Source: Elusimicrobiota bacterium
Lineage (GTDB): Bacteria > Elusimicrobiota > Elusimicrobia > UBA1565 > UBA9628
Assembly: GCA_016218545.1 (NCBI GenBank)
Contig: JACRDQ010000042.1
Span: 1 to 64,000, forward strand
Reading direction: 5' to 3'
DNA: 64,000 nt
Both the position numbers and the translations under genes were made by a program. Shown piece by piece: positions 22,449 through 29,919 of the stretch. Positions within the stretch are counted from its first letter, which is position 1. Each line of letters opens with the position of its first letter. A model generated the notes under the pieces. It was given only the letters and a program-made list of their open reading frames with translations. It was not told the DNA's origin and did no database searches.

Positions 22449-22598
22449 ATGAAGCAATGCGACGCCGTGACCCTGGCCTCGACCTATGCCGCAGCGCACC
22501 GCTGCCTCAAGAAGACCGGGGTGAGGAAGATCGGCAAGAGGAACCTCTGCGCGCACCACCGCACGGGCCGGGCCTCCAAGCCGGCGGCCAGGAGCTGA
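22449..22598 (+). CDS. Small basic Cys/His protein (49 residues), unknown
   Basis: The ATG at 22449 is preceded by a strong GAGGAGG site 5-11 bases upstream, which supports translation. The product is strongly basic and has Cys4, His17, Cys19, Cys34, His36 and His37, a spacing that could bind a metal or RNA. No family is recognised. It is followed 4 bases later by another small gene, so the two form a pair. The frame is G/C-rich at third positions, as in the host. Confidence 0.55.
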   Translation: MKQCDAVTLASTYAAAHRCLKKTGVRKIGKRNLCAHHRTGRASKPAARS

Positions 22599-22602
22599 CG
22601 CC

Positions 22603-22797
22603 ATGCTGCCTTCCATCGAGCGCAGTCCCGAGAACGCGCGGGCCATCCGGGCGAGCATGGAGCGCTGGCGCGTCCACAACGAGCACGGCCGCTCACTGGG
22701 CCGGGGCTTGAGCGAGGCGGAGCTCATCGACCGGGTCTCGGGCGAGACCGGCGCCAGCAAGTCCTTCGTCCGCTTCGCCCTCAGCCGCAAGGCCTGA
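22603..22797 (+). CDS. Small helical protein (64 residues), unknown
   Basis: The ATG at 22603 follows AGGAG by 9 bases. The sequence is charged and predicted helical. ELIDRVSGETGASKSFVRFA looks like a small helix-turn-helix, and residues 1-25 could form another helix. It is coupled to the 49-residue gene upstream and lies 51 bases before mgtE, which has its own promoter. No function can be assigned. Confidence 0.5.
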   Translation: MLPSIERSPENARAIRASMERWRVHNEHGRSLGRGLSEAELIDRVSGETGASKSFVRFALSRKA

Positions 22798-22824
22798 CCG
22801 GCCCGGCGCGCCCTGCGCTGGGAT

Positions 22825-22835
22825 TTTGTTAGAAT
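22825..22835 (+). promoter_or_regulatory. Extended -10 promoter element of mgtE
   Basis: TTTGTTAGAAT (TG-T-TAGAAT) ends 13 bases before the ATG at 22849, leaving a leader of only a few bases. It is nearly identical to the tmk element. Confidence 0.5.
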
Positions 22836-22848
22836 CCCACCGGAACCC

Positions 22849-24159
22849 ATGCCCGGCAGAAAGCTGGCCCTCTCGGCGCTCAGGCGTCTCATCGACTCCG
22901 ACGCCACGGCCGCCGCGGCTTTCCTACAGGAGATCGAGCCCGAAGAAGCCTCGTCCCTCCTCTGCGCGCTCCCGGCCGGAGCCCTGGCCTCGGTGACCGG
23001 GCACCTCCATCCGAGGGTCCTGGCAGGCATGCTGGAGACCCTCTCCCCGGCGGCCGCGGGAGACATCCTGCAGCGGGTCGGGCAGGGCCCTGCGGCCGAC
23101 GCCTTCAGGGCCATGGCCGCAGATCGCAGGGCTGCGGTGGTGGAGTCTTTGCCCGGCGAGCGCAGGCGCGTCCTCCAGGAGCTCCTTTCCTATCCCGAGG
23201 ACAGCGCCGGCCGGCTCATGACCGCGGACCACATCGCCCTGCCCAGGGACATGACCGTGCGCGAGGCCGTGGCCCGCCTGCGCGACCTGGCCCACCACCA
23301 CTCCGTCGCGACCTACGCCTACGTCGTGGGCCCGGAGAACCGCCTGACCGGGGTCCTCAACATGCGCGACCTCCTCCTTGCCGACCCCGGGGCCAGCCTG
23401 GAGTCCGTCATGCGCAAGGGCGTGGTGGCGGTCTCCCCGTTCATGGGCCGCGAGGAGCTCGTGCGCCTGGCCTCGGAGCGGCAGTTCATCGCCTTCCCCG
23501 TGGCCGACGCGGACGGCCGCCTGCTGGGCGTGGTGAGCTCGCACCTCCTCCTCGAGCCGGGCGGCGAGGCCGCGGCCGAGGACCTGCAGATCCTCTTCGG
23601 CGGAGGCGCCGACGAGCGCGTGCTCTCGCCCGTGGGCTTCAAGGTCTCGCGCAGGCTGGGCTGGCTCCTGGTCAACCTCGCCACGGCGTTCCTGGCCTCG
23701 GGCGTGGTGGCCCTCTTCGAGGACCTCATCACCAGGTTCGCCGTGCTGGCGGTGTTCCTGCCCGTGGTGGCCGGCCAAGGAGGCAACGCGGGCACGCAGA
23801 GCCTCGCGGTCATCTTGCGCGGCCTCATCATGAGGGAGATCCGGCCCGCGGACGCGGCCCAGGCCATCTGGAAGGAGTCCGCGGCCGGGCTCCTCAACGG
23901 CGTCATCATCGGCGTGGTCACGGCCGCCATCGTCTGGGCGTGGAAAGGCAACCCCGCCCTCGGCCTGGTCATCGGCCTGGCCATGATCGTCAACCTCGTG
24001 GCCGCGGGAGCGGCCGGAGCCGCCATCCCCATCGCCATGAAGAGGCTGGGCTTCGACCCCGCCCAATCCTCAGGCATCTTCCTGACCACCGTGACCGACG
24101 TGGTGGGTTTCCTGGCCTTCCTGGGCTTCGCCACCTTCTTTGCGAGGTGGCTGGCATGA
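22849..24159 (+). CDS. mgtE: Magnesium transporter MgtE
   Basis: 436 residues. The cytosolic N-domain of helical repeats (EEASSLLCALPAGALASV, MAADRRAAVVESLP) is followed by a CBS pair: YPEDSAGRLMTADHIALP to VLNMRDLLL, then VMRKGVVAVSPFMG to FPVADADGRLLGVV. A five-helix channel domain carries the hallmark LPVVAGQGGNAGTQSLAV and the terminal TTVTDVVGFLAFLG. It is a Mg2+-gated Mg2+ channel in the inner membrane. It overlaps the downstream lipoprotein gene by 4 bases. The N-domain is a little shorter than in typical ~450-residue members. Confidence 0.94.
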   Translation: MPGRKLALSALRRLIDSDATAAAAFLQEIEPEEASSLLCALPAGALASVTGHLHPRVLAGMLETLSPAAAGDILQRVGQGPAADAFRAMAADRRAAVVESLPGERRRVLQELLSYPEDSAGRLMTADHIALPRDMTVREAVARLRDLAHHHSVATYAYVVGPENRLTGVLNMRDLLLADPGASLESVMRKGVVAVSPFMGREELVRLASERQFIAFPVADADGRLLGVVSSHLLLEPGGEAAAEDLQILFGGGADERVLSPVGFKVSRRLGWLLVNLATAFLASGVVALFEDLITRFAVLAVFLPVVAGQGGNAGTQSLAVILRGLIMREIRPADAAQAIWKESAAGLLNGVIIGVVTAAIVWAWKGNPALGLVIGLAMIVNLVAAGAAGAAIPIAMKRLGFDPAQSSGIFLTTVTDVVGFLAFLGFATFFARWLA

Positions 24160-24767
24160 GGCGGCTCGTCATCGCTCTCCTGGCCGGACTCGCGCTCCTC
24201 CCCCTCGCCGCCTGCCGCAGGAAGGCGGAGCCGCCCAAGAGCGCCCTGGGCGCGACCATGCGCTCCCTGCACGCCACGCCCCCGTGCGACGCCGCCATCC
24301 CCATGGAATGGCCGGCCTCCTGGCCGGTCCCCACGGGCGACGAAGACGGCCGGCAGTTCCGCGTCTTCTTCTACCCCCTCCTGCGCGGCCCCGGAGGCCA
24401 GCCCCAGGTCTTCGCGCCGCTCGGCGAGGCATTGTTCAACGGCGAGAGCGGGGCCATCACCTCGTGCGTGCGCGGACCCGGACCGCCCGCCTTCGTCGCT
24501 GCCCGGCGCTGGCCGGAATCCACGGACCTCCTGAGCATCGCGGAGTTCGAGACCATGGCCGCGCGCCTCATGGCCTCGACCGAGGAGGTCTCCCGCCTCT
24601 TCGCGGCCCGGCGCCCGCTCTCCGATGGCGAGACCCGCAGGGTCCGGGAGTTCCGGGACCTCTTCGACGCGCTCGCGGAGCCCGTGTTCCTCGGCGCCTA
24701 CCGCGAGCTCAACCCGGACTTCTGGTACTGGGTGACCCGCGTGGCGGGCCCGCCTCCTCAGAGATAA
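24156..24767 (+). CDS. Predicted lipoprotein, unknown
   Basis: 203 residues. The start at 24156 overlaps the mgtE stop (ATGA) and gives a classical lipoprotein signal, MRRLVIALLAGLALLPLAAC. The body has no recognised domain. It is rich in Pro, Arg and aromatic residues, with motifs such as FRVFFYPLLRGPGG. Translational coupling to mgtE suggests that the two are made together, but a functional link is only inferred. Confidence 0.65.
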   Translation: MRRLVIALLAGLALLPLAACRRKAEPPKSALGATMRSLHATPPCDAAIPMEWPASWPVPTGDEDGRQFRVFFYPLLRGPGGQPQVFAPLGEALFNGESGAITSCVRGPGPPAFVAARRWPESTDLLSIAEFETMAARLMASTEEVSRLFAARRPLSDGETRRVREFRDLFDALAEPVFLGAYRELNPDFWYWVTRVAGPPPQR

Positions 24768-24783
24768 AAAAAGGGTAAAGGCG

Positions 24784-24830
24784 TTGACACGCATCCCGTA
24801 TTATGGTATACTGATACCAGAATACCGGTA
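24784..24830 (+). promoter_or_regulatory. Promoter and probable autoregulatory operator of the Rrf2-hcp-nrf operon
   Basis: A near-consensus promoter has TTGACA (24784-24789), a 17-base spacer and TATACT (24807-24812). The -10 lies inside the inverted repeat GGTAT-ACTG-ATACC (24805-24818). A further ATACC-GGTA element (24822-24830) is just downstream. Repeated GGTAT/ATACC half-sites over the -10 fit repression by the Rrf2 regulator encoded 20 bases later. Confidence 0.65.
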
Positions 24831-24849
24831 ACAGCGAGACCCCAAGACC

Positions 24850-25329
24850 ATGCCCGGCATCCTCAACATCTCAGAAGCCTCGGCCATCGGCGTCCACGCG
24901 ATGATGCTCATCGCGGGACGGCCGGAGCGGCCGAACACGGTGCCGGAGCTGGCCTCCGAGCTCCAGGTCTCGGCCGCGCACCTGCAGAAGGTGCTCCAGC
25001 GGCTGGTGCACGCCGGCCTGGCCTGCTCCACCCGCGGCCCCAAGGGCGGCTACGGCCTGGCCAAGGACGCGGCGTCCATCAAGCTCGGCGAGATCTTCGC
25101 TGCCATCGAAGGCACGCTGCCCATGGGCCTATGCCTGCTCGACAAGGACCGCTGCTGCATGGGGACCTGCGCTCTCGGGGACATGATGCACTCGATCAAC
25201 GACGCCGTGGCCAGCAGGCTCCAGACGCGGCTCTCCGAGCTCGTCCGGAACACGGGAAGGCGCGCTGACGGGCCGGCTCCGGCCGGCCCCCGCTTTGAGA
25301 AGAGCAGAGGCAAGACGCGACATATATAA
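24850..25329 (+). CDS. Rrf2-family transcriptional regulator (NsrR-like)
   Basis: 159 residues. The N-terminal winged helix shows LNISEASAIGVHAMMLIAG and HLQKVLQRLVHAGL, with the wing RGPKGGYGLAK, as in Rrf2 proteins. Cys95, Cys102, Cys103 and Cys107 (CLLDKDRCCMGTC) match the region that ligates an Fe-S cluster in NsrR and IscR. NsrR senses nitric oxide and represses hcp and nitrite-reduction genes. Here hcp follows 14 bases downstream, so a nitrosative-stress sensor is the best inference. The promoter carries inverted repeats over its -10, suggesting autoregulation. Confidence 0.85.
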   Translation: MPGILNISEASAIGVHAMMLIAGRPERPNTVPELASELQVSAAHLQKVLQRLVHAGLACSTRGPKGGYGLAKDAASIKLGEIFAAIEGTLPMGLCLLDKDRCCMGTCALGDMMHSINDAVASRLQTRLSELVRNTGRRADGPAPAGPRFEKSRGKTRHI

Positions 25330-25343
25330 GGAGGAGGACCAGG

Positions 25344-27008
25344 ATGAACATGTTCTGTTACCAGTGCGAGCAGACGGTCGGAGGCAAGGGCTGCACCAAG
25401 GCGGGCGTCTGCGGCAAGGACCCCGAGACCGCGGCCCTGCAAGACGCGCTCCTGCGCGTGGCCCAGGGCGTCTCCCAATACGCGCACCGGGCGCGGATCC
25501 TCGGCGCCAAGGACGCGGAGCTCGACCGCTTCGTGATGGAGGCCCTCTTCACGACCGTCACCAACGTCAATTTCGACCCCTCCCGGCTCGACAGGCTCAT
25601 CCGCCGCGGGCTGGAGCTCCGCGCCCGGGCCGCGCAGAGCCTGGAGCGCGCCGCCGCCAAGGCCGGGTCCGCCGCCTGGGCCCCCACCGGACCGGCCGCC
25701 TGGAACCCGCCGGCCGACCGTGCTGCCCTGGCCGCCGCGGCCAGGACCCTGGGCGTCGACACGCGCAAAACAGCGGCCGGCGACGACGTCACGGGCCTGC
25801 AGGAGCTCCTGACCTACGGCCTCAAGGGCACGGCGGCCTACGCCGACCACGCCATGATCCTCGGCCAAGAATCCGACGAGGTCTACGCCTTCTTCCACGA
25901 GACCCTCTCCTGGCTCTCCGACGACCCTCGGGACATCGGCGAGCTCCTCAAGTGGAACCTGCGCTGCGGCGAGGTCAACCTCAAGGTCATGGGACTGCTC
26001 GACGCGGCCAACACCGCGGCCTACGGCCACCCCGTCCCCACCAAGGTGCGCGTGGAGCCCCTCAAGGGCAAGGCCATCGTCGTCTCCGGCCACGACCTCA
26101 AGGACCTCGAAGAGCTCCTCAAGCAGACCGAGTGCAAGGGGATCAACGTCTACACCCACGGCGAGATGCTCCCGGCCCACGGCTACCCGGGCCTCAAGAA
26201 GTTCAAGCATCTCGTGGGCAACTACGGCGGGGCCTGGCAGGACCAGCAGAAGGAGTTCGCCGCGTTCCCCGGCGCGGTCCTCATGACCACCAACTGCATC
26301 CAGAAGCCCGCCGAGTCCTATAAGGGCCGCATCTTCACCAGCGGCCTCGTGGCCTGGCCCGGCGTGACCCACGTCGCGGGCCGCGACTTCTCGCCCGTCA
26401 TCAAGGCCGCCCTCGAGGCGGAAGGCTTCAAGGCCTCCGGGCATGAGGCCTCCATCACCGTGGGCTTCGCCCGCAACGCCGTGCTCGGCGTAGCGGACAA
26501 GGTCATCGCCGCGGTCCAGGGCAAGAAGATCCGCCGCTTCTTCCTCGTCGGAGGCTGCGACGGAGCCAAGCCCGGCCGCAACTACTACACGGACTTCGCG
26601 GCCGCCGTGCCCAAGGACTGCGTCATCCTGACGCTGGCCTGCGGCAAGTTCCGGTTCAACAAGATGGACTTCGGCGACATCGGCGGCATCCCCAGGCTGC
26701 TCGACGTCGGGCAGTGCAACGACGCCTACTCCGCCATCCAGATCGCGAGCGCCCTGGCCGGAGCCTTCAAGTGCGGGGTCAACGACCTGCCGCTCTCGCT
26801 GATCCTGTCCTGGTACGAGCAGAAGGCGGTCTGCATCCTGCTGAGCCTCCTGCACCTGGGCATCAAGAACATCCGGCTCGGACCGACGCTGCCCGCGTTC
26901 GTCACGCCCGCGGCGCTCCAGGTGCTGGTCGACAAGTTCGGCATCGCGCCGACCACCACCGCGGCCCAGGACCTGGAAGCCATCCTGGGCGCTCCGGCGG
27001 CCTGCTGA
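25344..27008 (+). CDS. hcp: Hybrid cluster protein (hydroxylamine reductase / NO reductase)
   Basis: 554 residues, full length. The N-terminal cysteines C5-x2-C8-x8-C17-x5-C23 are the anaerobe-type (class I) pattern. The hybrid-cluster ligand regions are visible in NVYTHGEMLPAHGYPG, TTNCIQ, FFLVGGCDGAKPGR, TLACGKFRFN and SWYEQKAVCILLSLL. Hcp reduces hydroxylamine in vitro and acts on NO in vivo. A strong AAGGAGGAGG precedes the ATG. It lies between the Rrf2 regulator and a ferredoxin that probably supplies electrons. Confidence 0.96.
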   Translation: MNMFCYQCEQTVGGKGCTKAGVCGKDPETAALQDALLRVAQGVSQYAHRARILGAKDAELDRFVMEALFTTVTNVNFDPSRLDRLIRRGLELRARAAQSLERAAAKAGSAAWAPTGPAAWNPPADRAALAAAARTLGVDTRKTAAGDDVTGLQELLTYGLKGTAAYADHAMILGQESDEVYAFFHETLSWLSDDPRDIGELLKWNLRCGEVNLKVMGLLDAANTAAYGHPVPTKVRVEPLKGKAIVVSGHDLKDLEELLKQTECKGINVYTHGEMLPAHGYPGLKKFKHLVGNYGGAWQDQQKEFAAFPGAVLMTTNCIQKPAESYKGRIFTSGLVAWPGVTHVAGRDFSPVIKAALEAEGFKASGHEASITVGFARNAVLGVADKVIAAVQGKKIRRFFLVGGCDGAKPGRNYYTDFAAAVPKDCVILTLACGKFRFNKMDFGDIGGIPRLLDVGQCNDAYSAIQIASALAGAFKCGVNDLPLSLILSWYEQKAVCILLSLLHLGIKNIRLGPTLPAFVTPAALQVLVDKFGIAPTTTAAQDLEAILGAPAAC

Positions 27009-27021
27009 GCGGGGAGGAGCC

Positions 27022-27825
27022 ATGAAAAGGAAGATCGTCAGGTTCGACGAGGACAAGTGCGACGGCTGCGGCCTCTGCGTCAACGCCTGCGCCGAAGGCG
27101 CGATCCAAGTGATCGACGGCAAGGCGAAGCTCGTCAAGGAACTCTACTGCGACGGGCTGGGCGCCTGCCTCGACGTCTGCCCCAGGGACGCCATCATCAT
27201 CGAGGAGCGCGATGCCCCGGCCTTCGACCCGGCCGCGGTCGAGAAGCACCTCAAGAAGATCGGCCTGGCCCATGGGGGGCAGGTCCCCGGAGGCGCGGCG
27301 CGTTCTCCTCTCGCCGGAGGGGAGCGGAGCTCCAGCCACGCTCACGCCGGCGCGCACGGCGCGGGACACTCGGGCTGCCCGGGCTCGCGCATGATGGACT
27401 TCAGCGCCGCCCCGCCGGCCGGGGCCTCCGGGGACGCACCTTCCCAGCTCAGCCAGTGGCCGGTCCAGCTGCACCTGGTCTCTCCGATGGCGCCCTACTT
27501 CCAGGGCGCGGATGTGGTGCTCGCGGCGGACTGCGTGGCCTACGCCCTCGGAGACTTCCACGGCAAGCATCTCAAGGGCAAGAAGCTCGCCATCGCCTGC
27601 CCCAAGCTCGACGACGGCCAGGAAGCCTACCTCGAGAAGCTCGTGGCGCTCATCGACGAATCCGGGATCAACACCCTGACCGTCATGATCATGCAGGTGC
27701 CCTGCTGCCGGGGCTTGCTGGGCCTGGCCCAGAAGGCCTTGGAGACCGCCAAGCGCAAGATCCCCCTCAAAGCCGTGGTCGTGGGCATCCAGGGCGGGGT
27801 CCTGTCCGAGGAGTGGGTCCGCTGA
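27022..27825 (+). CDS. 4Fe-4S ferredoxin-type protein associated with Hcp
   Basis: 267 residues. The first [4Fe-4S] motif is C13-x2-C16-x2-C19-x3-C23 (CDGCGLCVNACAEG). A second, atypical set is CDGLGACLDVCPRDAI. A His/Gly/Ala-rich linker (about 95-130) leads to a C-terminal domain with ADCVAYALGDFHGKHLKGKK, IACPKLDD and MQVPCCRGL, typical of a ferredoxin family found beside hcp in anaerobes. It probably donates electrons to Hcp, replacing the flavin-type Hcr reductase of enterics. It lies 13 bases after hcp. Confidence 0.85.
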   Translation: MKRKIVRFDEDKCDGCGLCVNACAEGAIQVIDGKAKLVKELYCDGLGACLDVCPRDAIIIEERDAPAFDPAAVEKHLKKIGLAHGGQVPGGAARSPLAGGERSSSHAHAGAHGAGHSGCPGSRMMDFSAAPPAGASGDAPSQLSQWPVQLHLVSPMAPYFQGADVVLAADCVAYALGDFHGKHLKGKKLAIACPKLDDGQEAYLEKLVALIDESGINTLTVMIMQVPCCRGLLGLAQKALETAKRKIPLKAVVVGIQGGVLSEEWVR

Positions 27826-27859
27826 CGGACGCCGACGAATCCCGAGTAAGGAGCCAGAC

Positions 27860-29389
27860 ATGCCCGTGATCGCGTTGTTCCTTTCCGCCGCCGTACTGTC
27901 CCTCGGAGGCCCGGCCGCCGCGGCGGACGCGGGCGAGAAGTGCGTCGGCTGCCACCGCAAGCACTCCTCCGCCCTCGTGATGGAGTGGGAGCGCTCCCGC
28001 CACGCCAAGGCCGGCGTGGACTGCCTCGCCTGCCACGGCGCGGCCCCGGACAAGGTGGGCTCCTGGGTCCACCACGGCGAGCGCGTCTCGACCCTGGTGA
28101 CGCCCAAGGACTGCGCCGGGTGCCACGGCCAGCAGGCAGAGGAGTTCTCCCGCAGCCACCACGCCCTGGCCGGAGAGATCCTCGCCAGCCTCGACAACGT
28201 GCTCGCCGAGAAGGCCGCGGGCATGCCGGGCAACAACGCGGACGCGGTCAACGGCTGCCTGCAGTGCCACGGCTCCATCGTCAAGTACAAGAAGGACGCC
28301 AAAGGCGGCCTGCTCAAGGAGGGACCCGAGGGTCGCCCGGTCGTCGACCCCGACACCTGGCCGAACTCCGGCATCGGACGCCTCAACCCGGACGGCTCCC
28401 GGGGCAGCTGCAACGCCTGCCACTCCCGCCATTCCTTCGAGTCCAAGCTCGCGCGCTCCCCCGAGAACTGCGGGAAATGCCACATGGGCCCGGACCATCC
28501 CCAGATCGAGATCTACAACGAGTCCAAGCACGGCATCGCCTTCCAGGCCAACCGAGACAAGATGGGATTGGACAAGGACGCCTGGGTCCTGGGCAAGGAC
28601 TACTCGGCCGCCCCGACCTGCGCCACCTGCCATATCGCGGGCCACCGCTCCCCCGACGGCACCGTGACCGCCAACAACCACGACGTGGGCGAGCGCATCA
28701 GCTGGACCCTGCGGCCCGTGATCAGCACCAAGCTCAACCTCGTCGTGTTCGAGGACGGCTTCAAGGAGGACTACCCGGACACGCGGCCCCTGCCCAAGCC
28801 CGGAGAGACCGTCGAGACGCTCGAGAAGGTCCGGGAGGGCGACGCCCTCGTGACGCGCAAGACCCCCCGCAAGGTGGCCAAGATCCTGTCCTGGCAGGAC
28901 CGGCGCGCCAAGATGGGCGCCGTGTGCCTCAACTGCCACGGCAGGGAGTTCGTCGGCAACTTCTACAAGCAGTACGACAGCCTCGTCATCCTCTACAACG
29001 AGAAGTTCGCGCTCCCAGCCAAGAAGATCATGGACGAGCTCGGGACCGACGGCGTCCTCGACGCCAAGGCCCCCTTCGAGCACCGCGTCCAGTGGGTCTA
29101 CTACGAGCTCTGGCATCACGAGGGCCGGCGGGCGCGCCACGGGGCCAGCATGATGGGCCCGGACTACACGCACTGGCACGGCATGTACGAGGTCTCCAAG
29201 CACTTCTACGAGGAGTTCCTCCCGGCCGTCGTGGAGGCCGCGGCGCTCAAGGGCCCGGCCATGGAGATGAAGTGGAAGGCCCGGACCGAGACCCTGCTGG
29301 CCAAAGACGAGCACCTCTGGAAGAAGGGCTTGAGCCCCAAGGAAGCAGAGGCCCTCAAGAAGAGCTACCAGGAACGCTACAACCAGTAG
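27860..29389 (+). CDS. Octaheme cytochrome c, hydroxylamine oxidoreductase family
   Basis: 509 residues with a signal peptide (VIALFLSAAVLSLGGPAAAA) and eight CxxCH haem motifs: CVGCH, CLACH, CAGCH, CLQCH, CNACH, CGKCH, CATCH and CLNCH. The count, order and C-terminal segment (WHHEGRRARHGASMMGPDYT, then HWHGMYEV) match the HAO family. Family members oxidise hydroxylamine (ammonia oxidisers), oxidise hydrazine (anammox) or act as reductases of nitrite or hydroxylamine in non-nitrifiers. With NrfH directly downstream, a reductive role fed by menaquinol is the better inference. Whether the active-site cross-linking Tyr is present needs an alignment. It is periplasmic. Confidence 0.88.
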   Translation: MPVIALFLSAAVLSLGGPAAAADAGEKCVGCHRKHSSALVMEWERSRHAKAGVDCLACHGAAPDKVGSWVHHGERVSTLVTPKDCAGCHGQQAEEFSRSHHALAGEILASLDNVLAEKAAGMPGNNADAVNGCLQCHGSIVKYKKDAKGGLLKEGPEGRPVVDPDTWPNSGIGRLNPDGSRGSCNACHSRHSFESKLARSPENCGKCHMGPDHPQIEIYNESKHGIAFQANRDKMGLDKDAWVLGKDYSAAPTCATCHIAGHRSPDGTVTANNHDVGERISWTLRPVISTKLNLVVFEDGFKEDYPDTRPLPKPGETVETLEKVREGDALVTRKTPRKVAKILSWQDRRAKMGAVCLNCHGREFVGNFYKQYDSLVILYNEKFALPAKKIMDELGTDGVLDAKAPFEHRVQWVYYELWHHEGRRARHGASMMGPDYTHWHGMYEVSKHFYEEFLPAVVEAAALKGPAMEMKWKARTETLLAKDEHLWKKGLSPKEAEALKKSYQERYNQ

Positions 29390-29431
29390 CTTGGCCCGGG
29401 CGCCCCTGATTATGTATTGTCGGGCATCGGC

Positions 29432-29917
29432 ATGCCCGGCGAGCCCTCCTCGAGGTCCGACGCTTCCGCCGGCGCCCTGAACGGGCGCCGCGGAAAGGCC
29501 GCGGCCGCGGCCCTGAGCGTCGTCCTGCTCCTGGTCGTCCTCTTCGGCCCCCCGCGGCTCTACTCGTACTCCGAGTCCCCGGACTTCTGCGGCCTCTGCC
29601 ACCCCGAGATCTTCGCGGCCTGGCGGCAGATGGGCTCGCACCGCCGCAAGGCCTGCGTGGACTGCCACCTGCCCAACGACGGCTGGGCGGAGCATTACCT
29701 CTGGAAGGGCATCGACGGGAGCAAGGACACGGCCCTCTACGCCTCCGGGCTCGTCCCGGAGCGGGTCCGCCTGGGCTCCCACGGCAGGAAGGTGGCCCGC
29801 GTCAACTGCGTCCGCTGCCACGCGGACATGGTGTCCCGCATGGACCGCGGGAGGCAGTGTTGGGACTGCCACCGCCGGGTCACGCATCTGGGGTCCGTCG
29901 CCCCAGTCACGAGGTGA
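29432..29917 (+). CDS. nrfH: NapC/NirT-family tetraheme cytochrome c (NrfH-like)
   Basis: About 161 residues. A single N-terminal membrane helix (AAAALSVVLLLVVLFGPPRL) is followed by four haem motifs: CGLCH, CVDCH, CVRCH and CWDCH. NrfH takes electrons from menaquinol and passes them to NrfA. It lies 2 bases before nrfA and could also feed the octaheme cytochrome upstream. The start is uncertain: ATG at 29432 is used, but an in-frame TTG at 29417 is possible; neither has a good ribosome-binding site. Confidence 0.88.
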   Translation: MPGEPSSRSDASAGALNGRRGKAAAAALSVVLLLVVLFGPPRLYSYSESPDFCGLCHPEIFAAWRQMGSHRRKACVDCHLPNDGWAEHYLWKGIDGSKDTALYASGLVPERVRLGSHGRKVARVNCVRCHADMVSRMDRGRQCWDCHRRVTHLGSVAPVTR

Positions 29918-29919
29918 AC

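Noticed and set aside
25050..27137. 695-codon minus-strand open frame opposite hcp
   Set aside because: It is a shadow of hcp codon bias with no start signal or conserved motif.
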